A DNA stretch of 5,120 nt from Euryarchaeota archaeon UBA124 (GTDB taxonomy: Archaea; Thermoplasmatota; Poseidoniia; Poseidoniales; Poseidoniaceae): positions 1 to 5,120 of the forward strand of contig DAPT01000045.1 of NCBI GenBank assembly GCA_002502215.1, read 5' to 3'. The first letter of the stretch is position 1, and every line of letters begins with the position of its first letter. The translations under genes and the position numbers were made by a program. The notes under the pieces are model-generated. The model was not told the DNA's origin, searched no databases, and saw only the letters and a list, made by a program, of their open reading frames with translations. Positions 1 to 5,120 of the stretch are shown piece after piece.

Positions 1-425
1 CTGGGAGCTACGTAGGCCAAACGGCGACCTGGGATTGGGAGCAAATCGGCATCAATCATATGTCTGGAAGAATTCTTCGAAAAGAAGAAGATACATACAT
101 TCAGCATATGATTGTGAAAGAATCAGAGCCAACATCCGACTCTCTTCTTATGCATGATTTACTTGGCCGGGGGTTGCTGTTGCGTCCTGGATTCAAGTAT
201 GGATGTCGGTGGAGGGTCTATGACGGCGATTTGAACGATTCGCATGCACCATGGTTGATCCAGCCCAAGCATGAAGCTGCTGCAACATGGGAGGGCGTGT
301 GCCTCAGCGTTCGTCTCGCTGAGGGCGTTCACAAACAATGGGTCTGTGCAATCTCTGACGATTCGGAATGGAATTACCTTCGAATTCAAAGATGGTTACC
401 CGGCAAGAACGCATCGTCGGAATAA
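1..425 (+). CDS. endA: tRNA-splicing endonuclease EndA, C-terminal part (5' end outside window)
   Basis: This endonuclease cuts precursor tRNAs at bulge-helix-bulge sites to release introns, leaving 2',3'-cyclic phosphate ends. The reading frame is open to the left edge (first whole codon at 3), so the ATG at 60 is probably an internal methionine and the gene begins outside; about 140 residues are visible. Counting from the Met at 60, the region leading into the catalytic domain is MHDLLGRGLLLRPGFKYG (31-48), matching the family's YxxLRxRGxxVKxGxKFG segment. The catalytic triad follows: Tyr54 in RVYDG, His62 in DSHAPW and Lys92 in VRLAEGVHKQW. Spacings of 8 and 30 residues are close to those I recall for the family. 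The domain closes with a Tyr-Leu-Arg-Ile strand and RWLPG, as family members do, then a short tail. Whether it is a single-unit or a duplicated (two-repeat) EndA cannot be told from this fragment. Its last 40 bases overlap the convergent protease gene. Confidence 0.93.
   Translation, partial: GSYVGQTATWDWEQIGINHMSGRILRKEEDTYIQHMIVKESEPTSDSLLMHDLLGRGLLLRPGFKYGCRWRVYDGDLNDSHAPWLIQPKHEAAATWEGVCLSVRLAEGVHKQWVCAISDDSEWNYLRIQRWLPGKNASSE
386..425. other. Convergent coding overlap of endA and the M6 protease gene
   Basis: The plus-strand endA stop (TAA, 423-425) lies inside the protease gene, and the minus-strand protease stop (TGA, 386-388) lies inside endA. The shared 40 bases encode the last residues of EndA, from just before its terminal Trp-Leu-Pro-Gly, and the last dozen or so residues of the protease's cytoplasmic tail. 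No space is left for a classical terminator between the genes, so each transcript must end inside the other gene. Confidence 0.9.
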
Positions 426-2443
426 TCAAATTGCTCAACATGAGTGACTCTCTTCTTTCCAAACAGAGAGGAAGCAAACCATCCAGCGAAGAGCAGGAAG
501 AAGACACTGAAAACAAGTGATTGATTTCCAATGAATGCTGGACGATCGTTGTTGGTTGCTTTCAATTCAACATCGATAACCCACTGTTCACCGTTGAACG
601 ATTCGAGATGAATCGTGCCTAGAACATACATGTTTTCTTGCAACAACCCTCGTGGCTCGATTTGCATGGAGATTGTACCATTGCCATCATCAACCTCTAC
701 GCTAGGGTTGGTTGTCGCAACTCTGGACAATGGTCCATCTACATCAAGCGTGAATTCTCCTGATCCCTCTCCCTCACCAACGTAAGGGATCTGCAAATAC
801 GTTGGTTCATTGACATTAATATCCGCACGCAATTGCATCTCTTCGCCAAGTGGAATTGTACCAACGGTTGTAACGGTAGTTTTGATATCAAACACATCGT
901 ATCCGCATTGAATTTGACCAGAGAATGTGGCTGTTGAATCAATCATTCCAATCGATGAGAATGCACCAACTTGTTTTGATTCTGAGTTCGTATTGTTGGT
1001 AAATGCAATGCTTCGACCATCTGTACCGTTGAGTGTGCCCCAACACGAGTCTCCGTTTCGGTTCTCAAGTACCTCCAATTCAAAGAACTCTTCTTGCAAC
1101 AGCGTGTAGCCAAAATTATCCAACTCGATGTCAAGGGTCGGTGAACAATTCATAGAATGGAATTCAATTACCCACTGACCTTGATTCTCGACAATACGTG
1201 CGTGCCATGGCACAAGTACACCGTCATGGTCTCGAATCAGGATGCCTTGCTCTCCGAATTCATCACCCGGTTGAAACAAATCTCTGGCAACACCATCATT
1301 GATGCCTTTGAGTTGTTCTTGGTTCCCATCAGCCTCGATTGTTTGAAGATAGGGCCTGCGTTGATCGATGTTCATAGCGTTGTGTGCAGAATCACCTGCA
1401 GCCCAATCCTCGAGAAGTACGAGGATTCCCTCACCTGGCAGGGATTCATCGTAACCTGATTGTGTCCGTTTTTCAATCCAGACATTTTCGGTCGGTGAAA
1501 TTTGTATTCGGATACGATCGCCACCTTGGGCTCGGGAGTCGATGCTGATCGTCGGACCAATGCACGGACTGGCTGCATTTTCTGGCCAGGCAAGAACCAC
1601 TTCTCGTGTAGCATCATGGCCAACAGCAGCCATTGTTGGTCCCGTTGGTAGAGAGGGTGAATCACCACCTCCATTCCAATTCCCACTGGCCATAATGTCC
1701 CATACACCTATGCCTTTCCATGAGCCAGAATAACCAGAATCATGAACGGGATAGAGATCGAATGCTCCGAATTGATGCATCATTTCATGCACTATTGTAC
1801 CAAAGCCATTTTCTCCATGTCGCATTGAAGACATCGTGTAATGTTCAAATGTGGAATCACCCTTGTCCAGAGGCTCGGAAAAAGAAGTGAAATGCGACCA
1901 TATTCGATTCGATGAGCCCGAACCTTGTTCTTGTGCGAGTGTTGAATGGAGAATCAAAAAACGATCGACGACACCATCGTCATTCAAATCGTAATCGACA
2001 AATGATTCCACATTCAGAGAGGATACCACAAACTCAGCAAGTTGCGAAGGCAAAAACACCGTTCCATCGCCATAATCACGTCCATTTTCTCCGTCCGCAC
2101 CGTAAGCAGAGAGTGGTTTAGGTGCTCTTAAAATCTCTGAATGCACAACGATCGATAAGTCAATTGGACTACCTATTGCTTGGGATAAGTAGTCTTCCGT
2201 GTATTGATTCAGTTCATTGACCGCATTGTCTTTTGCACTTTCAGTAAGAGGGTTTGATTCAAAATCTACCAAAACGACCAACCAAGACTCATTATTCTGA
2301 AGACCAACAAGCGGTGCTGCAGTGCTCTCTGGACTTGAAACGTCAATTTCGAAGAAGCTGTTGATTTCCTCCGAATAGAATTGAGATATTATCGCTAAGA
2401 GGATACAAAGGACCATTCCAATTGCATGCCCCCTTTTGCCCAT
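386..2443 (-). CDS. Secreted, membrane-anchored M6 family (immune inhibitor A-like) zinc metalloprotease
   Basis: This 685-residue protein is a predicted cell-surface zinc endopeptidase that would degrade extracellular protein. Residues 8-21 are a hydrophobic signal segment after a Lys-Arg start (no twin arginine). The catalytic core spans about 50-290. HEMMHQFGAFDLYP gives zinc ligands His219 and His223, catalytic Glu220 and third ligand Asp229, the HExxHxxGxxD form typical of M6. WDIMASG (248-254) is the Met-turn. DLNDDGVVD (152-160) is the Asp-rich calcium-type loop common in M6 enzymes ahead of the active site. A beta-rich region (about 430-630) with several Asn-x-Ser/Thr sequons follows. 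Cys294, 433, 467 and 513 could form disulfides outside the cell. A membrane helix at about 641-661 followed by KKR leaves a short acidic cytoplasmic tail. The start is supported by GAGGT four bases upstream. It is the last gene of the minus-strand run, 44 bases after the TatC-like gene. The natural substrate is unknown. Confidence 0.92.
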   Translation of the reverse strand: MGKRGHAIGMVLCILLAIISQFYSEEINSFFEIDVSSPESTAAPLVGLQNNESWLVVLVDFESNPLTESAKDNAVNELNQYTEDYLSQAIGSPIDLSIVVHSEILRAPKPLSAYGADGENGRDYGDGTVFLPSQLAEFVVSSLNVESFVDYDLNDDGVVDRFLILHSTLAQEQGSGSSNRIWSHFTSFSEPLDKGDSTFEHYTMSSMRHGENGFGTIVHEMMHQFGAFDLYPVHDSGYSGSWKGIGVWDIMASGNWNGGGDSPSLPTGPTMAAVGHDATREVVLAWPENAASPCIGPTISIDSRAQGGDRIRIQISPTENVWIEKRTQSGYDESLPGEGILVLLEDWAAGDSAHNAMNIDQRRPYLQTIEADGNQEQLKGINDGVARDLFQPGDEFGEQGILIRDHDGVLVPWHARIVENQGQWVIEFHSMNCSPTLDIELDNFGYTLLQEEFFELEVLENRNGDSCWGTLNGTDGRSIAFTNNTNSESKQVGAFSSIGMIDSTATFSGQIQCGYDVFDIKTTVTTVGTIPLGEEMQLRADINVNEPTYLQIPYVGEGEGSGEFTLDVDGPLSRVATTNPSVEVDDGNGTISMQIEPRGLLQENMYVLGTIHLESFNGEQWVIDVELKATNNDRPAFIGNQSLVFSVFFLLFAGWFASSLFGKKRVTHVEQFDYSDDAFLPGNHL

Positions 2444-2447
2444 AGTT

Positions 2448-2452
2448 ACCTC
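2448..2452 (-). promoter_or_regulatory. Ribosome binding site of the M6 protease gene
   Basis: On the minus strand GAGGT is followed by AACT and then the ATG at 2443. The four-base spacer resembles the one before the TTG-started gene upstream, and it supports this start, which also places the hydrophobic signal segment at the N-terminus. The 44-base gap that contains it (2444-2487) shows no recognisable archaeal TATA box, so the gene is probably transcribed with its upstream neighbour. Confidence 0.7.
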
Positions 2453-2487
2453 ACAACCCTGATTCGTTTCAATTGTTGGGTCGAATG

Positions 2488-3792
2488 CTAGAGTTTGGCA
2501 TCCACGCTTTGAAACGACCGTAATTCATCATCGCTCCAATTCTCCATTGATATTCGCACTGAACCTTGCTCTATTTCTGGCCAACTTGAGGACGAAACAA
2601 GCCGATAGTTGTCAGCGTTCGATTCAAACAACCGATTTTGGCAAGACTTGATTCGTTGTGTGGATGTCCATGGATCAACGAGATTTTCCAACTGGATTTC
2701 GACTTCACTGTGCAATAGTGGATTCTTTTGTGGCGTGGCGCCCTGCAAATCGAGAAGATTTAGTCCTCGCAATTGACAATTTGCTGATTCAGTTGTCTTC
2801 TGAAAGCTCTGTGGTAATGGAGAGGAATCACATCCTCCAATGATGATATCTGTTAACCGGTAACGTGAAACTGTGTCGATCAAGTGCTCCCGCTCGTCGA
2901 TGTTATCGCACAATGCCTGATAACGCAGCAGTCCCGTGTTTTCTGGGGAAGTATCGATCGGAAATGCGACACCGTGACATGAACAATCGACGTATGCAAC
3001 ATATCTTCGTCGACCTTCACAATCAAACATTGCCTGCGGGCCAATGATCTCTTTGGATGTTCGTATGCTCTTTTGAATCGACATTTCAAGAAAAAAGATC
3101 ATTAGGCTAAGGAGCAGAATGTTCGTACCGTTCCAACGACCGGGTAACGACAACAAGAGAACGACACCACCAATTCCAAGAATTCTAACTCTCCACCAAT
3201 CCTGATTGTTGTCTGTTATCAAGCCAAGAGAACCGGCAGTAATTGTTCCAAAGGCAATGATGTATGTGATGAGGATTGCCCAAAAGGTTGAGAGTGCAAA
3301 TGTAAACAAAGAAACAGCATCGTATTGTGAGGTTAAACCAGTTGTTTGGTGAATGCCATCACCAAATTCATAGAGCGATGGGATAAGAAAATAAAACAGA
3401 ACAAACAGTGATGCGTAGCCGGTTATTGACGATACCAACATCCAACGCTTTAGCATTACATTCTCGCTTTGTGTTAAACCAGGGCGAGCGAAAGAGTACA
3501 TTGAGTGGAGAGCAAATGGGAGGATCAACATGACCGACAAAAACACAGCAGTGAGCCACCGCACAACGCTCCAAGATGCTGGCTCATACAATGCTAAGCA
3601 CGACGTTTTCTCGCAAGGATTTAGATGATGCATGATTGATTCCAAAACGAGATCAATCTTCGAAATAAATGCAAATGTGAGAATTCCGATGAGGAAAAAT
3701 CCGAGTGTTGCCTTTTGAGTTAACAAATCGAAATGGGTTTGAACTGGCAGAGACGAGTCGTGTTCAAGATGCAACCCTTTTCCTGTTGACAA
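2488..3792 (-). CDS. TatC-like membrane protein fused to a cytoplasmic HdrA N-terminal-like cysteine domain
   Basis: 434 residues, TTG start. The first 240 residues hold six hydrophobic segments (about 28-46, 77-98, 118-139, 158-186, 203-216, 223-239), as in TatC, the core subunit of the twin-arginine translocase. TatC hallmarks in order are: an N-terminal QTHFDLLTQK segment (compare THLxELRxR), FARPGLTQSE (101-110) with the conserved Glu110, an LFxxxYFLIP helix end (129-138), and a last helix ending LEMSI (compare LYEISI). Usual TatC ends near here (about 250 residues). This one continues with a soluble part: AYVDCSCHG (266-274), Cys295 and IIIGGC (316-321), whose CxC...C...C spacing matches what I recall of the HdrA N-terminal iron-sulfur domain. 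The last 80 residues are unassigned. The TatC assignment is fairly sure, though function is doubtful because key acids are missing. The HdrA resemblance is inferred by eye. The gene follows the CxCH protein by 9 bases and is probably coupled to it. Confidence 0.78.
   Translation of the reverse strand: MSTGKGLHLEHDSSLPVQTHFDLLTQKATLGFFLIGILTFAFISKIDLVLESIMHHLNPCEKTSCLALYEPASWSVVRWLTAVFLSVMLILPFALHSMYSFARPGLTQSENVMLKRWMLVSSITGYASLFVLFYFLIPSLYEFGDGIHQTTGLTSQYDAVSLFTFALSTFWAILITYIIAFGTITAGSLGLITDNNQDWWRVRILGIGGVVLLLSLPGRWNGTNILLLSLMIFFLEMSIQKSIRTSKEIIGPQAMFDCEGRRRYVAYVDCSCHGVAFPIDTSPENTGLLRYQALCDNIDEREHLIDTVSRYRLTDIIIGGCDSSPLPQSFQKTTESANCQLRGLNLLDLQGATPQKNPLLHSEVEIQLENLVDPWTSTQRIKSCQNRLFESNADNYRLVSSSSWPEIEQGSVRISMENWSDDELRSFQSVDAKL
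2743..3030 (-). other. HdrA N-terminal-like four-cysteine domain within the TatC-like gene
   Basis: This covers residues about 255-350. Cys270 and Cys272 (CSCHG) follow a hydrophobic strand, RRYVAYVD. Cys295 lies in a RYQALCDN segment, 26 residues before Cys321 in DIIIGGCDSS, and SFQK follows. HdrA of methanogens, as I recall it, has a VxVCxCG strand, a YMCS segment, then a helix and strand ending VVVASCSP with a Cys-to-Cys distance of about 25, then a Phe-Arg helix. All four cysteines and the strand-helix-strand layout therefore correspond, which would allow a [4Fe-4S] cluster. The FAD domain and ferredoxin-like parts of HdrA are absent. As TatC has both ends in the cytoplasm, this domain should face the cytoplasm. 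Confidence 0.55.
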
Positions 3793-3796
3793 GAGA

Positions 3797-3803
3797 CTCC
3801 CTC
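3797..3803 (-). promoter_or_regulatory. Ribosome binding site that decides the TTG start of the TatC-like gene
   Basis: On the minus strand GAGGGAG overlaps the last two bases of the upstream gene's TGA stop and is followed by TCTC and TTG at 3792. The first in-frame ATG of the TatC-like gene would be codon 54, which lies beyond the first membrane helix, so an ATG start would destroy the fold. The strong purine site and its four-base spacer favour this TTG over the other early TTG at codon 7. The arrangement fits translational coupling by terminating ribosomes. Confidence 0.75.
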
Positions 3804-4770
3804 ACACCAAATCATGGTGTTCAGGTTCTGCACGGGCTTGTACGATGGTCCGGTAAACACCAAACATACCCCAGAGGGTAAGCATTCCAAGAACGAGTGC
3901 ATACCCCCATGGTTGTCCATCGTCGACGGCCCATCCAAACACGAGGAATACACTGAGTGTCAGGAGGCCACGACGGATGCCCTGAGGGACAGCTAAACGC
4001 ATATCGAGATGTTTTGGCCCTCCACCAAATCGACGTTCGTAGAACTCCCCTTGTACCACAGCTCCAACAAGGATGATGGAAAGCGTTACCCAGTAAAACA
4101 GGTTCCCGTTTGAGAAGAAATCATGAGCAATTTCTTCTTGTCGTTGTGCTTCGAGAGCCTCAGGATCTTCCACAGCAACGAACAGTGAGTCAAAATCACC
4201 GACACTGATTGTACGGAGAACCAGATTCTCCTCATCATCGTTGGTCATTGTTTCTGGTGAGGAAATGAAGAACGACAAAAGATTCCAGTTATCGCCTTCA
4301 TTTGCACCGTTTAATCCATCGACAGCATTTCCTGCTAGGGAGAAGGAAATGTCACCAACGTCAGATGCAGGGGCGGTCCAGGTCACAACCCAATCGTTAC
4401 CTGGAACAGATTGTGACACGGCCCCTGGTTCTGAACCATCGGTGTCTTGGACAATCTGTGAACCTTCACCTGGTGTGAAAACACCAACACCGTAATCGGT
4501 GAGAAGGAAGCCTCCGTTGGGGTAGGAAGCGTGTTGAAGATTTACTGTGAACTCGTAGGATTCTCCGATGGAATACGCTCGAGGGACGCCGGAGATTGAA
4601 ACGACGACATCGCTTGATGGAGCACCATCCCCGTGACATGTACAACCGGTTTCAACTGTGAGCCCTCCATTGATGGGGTTGACCCAAGGTGGACCGTTTG
4701 GATTGGCCACAACGGGTGCAAGAAGGCAGATTGAGAGGAACAGAATGAGAAGCGTTCTTGATTTCATCAT
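3802..4770 (-). CDS. Exported CxCH protein with choice-of-anchor V/Reeler-like domain and three membrane helices
   Basis: 322 residues. A signal peptide (1-22, cleavage likely after VVA) leads to an external part that begins with TGCTCHGDG: Cys43, Cys45, His46. Residues about 52-170 form a beta-sandwich with the signature of choice-of-anchor V/Reeler-like domains: SIGESYEFTV (67-76), a Gly-Gly-Phe turn, TWTAPASDVGDISFSLAG (130-147) and NAVDGLNGANEGDNWN (148-163). Bacterial members usually carry a CxxCH heme-type motif near the N-terminus; here one spacer residue is missing. Hydrophobic segments at about 224-240, 267-282 and 288-306 anchor the protein, with the C-terminus probably inside. The molecular role is unknown; surface redox or adhesion roles are both possible. 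Two adjacent ATGs exist: GAGGGG lies two bases before the first (4770) and five before the second (4767), so the true start may be 4767. It follows pntB by 59 bases. Confidence 0.75.
   Translation of the reverse strand: MMKSRTLLILFLSICLLAPVVANPNGPPWVNPINGGLTVETGCTCHGDGAPSSDVVVSISGVPRAYSIGESYEFTVNLQHASYPNGGFLLTDYGVGVFTPGEGSQIVQDTDGSEPGAVSQSVPGNDWVVTWTAPASDVGDISFSLAGNAVDGLNGANEGDNWNLLSFFISSPETMTNDDEENLVLRTISVGDFDSLFVAVEDPEALEAQRQEEIAHDFFSNGNLFYWVTLSIILVGAVVQGEFYERRFGGGPKHLDMRLAVPQGIRRGLLTLSVFLVFGWAVDDGQPWGYALVLGMLTLWGMFGVYRTIVQARAEPEHHDLV
4633..4644 (-). other. CxCH motif codons of the exported protein
   Basis: The four codons TGT-ACA-TGT-CAC encode Cys43-Thr-Cys45-His46, directly after the predicted signal peptide and before the beta domain. 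Covalent c-type heme attachment normally needs CxxCH. Shortening to CxCH would be unusual for heme but could suit a metal site or a disulfide. No second heme-type motif occurs in the protein. Confidence 0.6.
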
Positions 4771-4772
4771 GT

Positions 4773-4778
4773 CCCCTC
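4773..4778 (-). promoter_or_regulatory. Ribosome binding site of the CxCH protein gene
   Basis: GAGGGG on the minus strand precedes two tandem ATG codons (4770 and 4767) with spacers of two and five bases. The other two complete minus-strand genes here use four-base spacers, so the second ATG is somewhat favoured. The rest of the 59-base gap (4771-4829) shows no convincing TATA box and no hairpin followed by T-run; the gene may be read from the pntB transcript. Confidence 0.6.
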
Positions 4779-4829
4779 TGCTTTGTCCACTTCGGCTCCT
4801 ATTTTCAACGTTGCTTCAAGCCCATGGAT

Positions 4830-5120
4830 TTATGACTCTTTTATGGCGTTGTTTAGGCCTGTCATCATTGCTTTTCCATCGCCGAAAAGCATCATCGTTT
4901 TGTCCATGTAGAAGAGATCATTGTCAACACCGGCGTAACCCACAGATAGCGAGCGCTTGATGATAACCACGGTCCTTGCCGCATCAGCATCGATAATTGG
5001 CATGCCTGCAAGAGGTCCCTCGCCACTTCGAGCAGCCGGGTTGGTGGTGTCATTCGCACCGATGACCAAAGCGACATCGCAATCAGGGAACTCCGGATTG
5101 ATTTCATCCATTTCGATGAG
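4830..5120 (-). CDS. pntB: NAD(P) transhydrogenase beta subunit PntB, C-terminal NADP(H)-binding part (5' end outside window)
   Basis: PntB, with PntA, exchanges hydride between NADH and NADP+ while protons cross the membrane, so it links the proton gradient to NADPH supply. The visible 96 residues are the end of soluble domain III, which binds NADP(H). The frame is open to the right edge and begins Leu-Ile-Glu-Met-Asp-Glu-Ile-Asn, matching the LEMDEIN of E. coli PntB. Further family motifs are VIGANDTTNPAA, GPLAGMPI, KRSLSVGYAGVDN and LFGDGK, all near-identical to known PntB. The stop falls where PntB proteins normally end. PntA and the membrane part should lie beyond the window, upstream on this strand. 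This is one of the surest calls here; PntAB is mostly known from bacteria, so an archaeal copy may have been acquired by transfer. Confidence 0.96.
   Translation of the reverse strand, partial: LIEMDEINPEFPDCDVALVIGANDTTNPAARSGEGPLAGMPIIDADAARTVVIIKRSLSVGYAGVDNDLFYMDKTMMLFGDGKAMMTGLNNAIKES

Noticed and set aside
60..425. Complete 121-residue EndA starting at the ATG at 60
   Set aside because: The frame stays open to the window edge without a stop, and no purine-rich ribosome site precedes this ATG closely; EndA proteins are longer, so the visible part is a C-terminal fragment.
1157..1459. 100-residue plus-strand reading frame
   Set aside because: It lies wholly inside the M6 protease gene on the opposite strand, shows no recognisable domain, and the protease frame is clearly real.
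1964..1990. EF-hand or dockerin domain from DLNDDGVVD in the protease
   Set aside because: A single Asp-rich loop at this place is normal within M6 catalytic domains; there is no second loop or dockerin repeat, so it is noted within the protease only.
2383..2443. Twin-arginine signal on the protease that would link it to the TatC-like gene
   Set aside because: The N-terminus reads MGKRGHAIGM, with Lys-Arg and no Arg-Arg-x-Phe-like motif; it looks like an ordinary Sec signal.
3793..3804. Read-through of the TGA, fusing the CxCH protein to the TatC-like protein in one frame
   Set aside because: The frames agree, but a good ribosome binding site and TTG directly follow, and the upstream protein ends in a normal polar tail. 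Nothing such as a selenocysteine hairpin is evident.
4241..4495. Plus-strand reading frame of 84 residues opposite the Reeler-like domain
   Set aside because: It is a Pro/Ser-rich shadow of the real minus-strand gene, without ribosome site or domain.
4771..4829. Own promoter for the CxCH gene in the gap after pntB
   Set aside because: The only AT-rich piece (TTGAAAATAG on the minus strand) is a poor fit to an archaeal TATA box and no upstream purine element is clear; not enough to call.

Overview
The window looks like a piece of an archaeal chromosome, most likely a marine planktonic euryarchaeon of the Marine Group II/III (Candidatus Poseidoniales) type. The evidence is a tRNA-splicing endonuclease of the archaeal EndA family, Shine-Dalgarno sites of the GAGG type with short spacers, and a secreted M6 metalloprotease held by a C-terminal membrane anchor, beside a membrane-anchored choice-of-anchor/Reeler-like protein. 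This lineage assignment is inference from gene content; there is no marker gene such as rRNA here.

Layout. From the left edge to position 425 (+ strand) lies the C-terminal part of EndA. All other genes run on the minus strand, read right to left: the C-terminal end of pntB, the NADP(H)-binding beta subunit of the proton-translocating transhydrogenase (5120 to 4830); a 59-base gap; a signal-peptide protein with a Cys-x-Cys-His motif, a choice-of-anchor V/Reeler-like beta domain and three membrane segments (4770 to 3802); after only 9 bases, a six-helix TatC-like membrane protein with a cytoplasmic C-terminal extension carrying the four-cysteine pattern of the HdrA N-terminal domain (3792 to 2488); after 44 bases, an M6 (immune inhibitor A type) metalloprotease (2443 to 386). 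The protease gene and endA converge and their coding ends overlap by 40 bases.

How the genes may work together. Spacing suggests that the three middle genes form one transcription unit, possibly continuing from pntB; no clear promoter or terminator is visible between them. The TatC-like gene starts with TTG and its ribosome binding site overlaps the stop codon of the gene before it, so the two are probably translationally coupled. The neighbourhood of transhydrogenase, a CxCH surface protein and a TatC-HdrA_N fusion suggests a membrane redox theme, but that is a hypothesis. The protease and EndA have no evident functional link to it.

The most unusual object is the TatC-HdrA_N fusion. The TatC half keeps the fold signature and the Pro-Gly-Leu...Glu loop but lacks several acidic residues important in typical TatC. 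The window is almost fully coding. I saw no RNA gene, insertion sequence, CRISPR array, long repeat or gene-free stretch over 60 bases.
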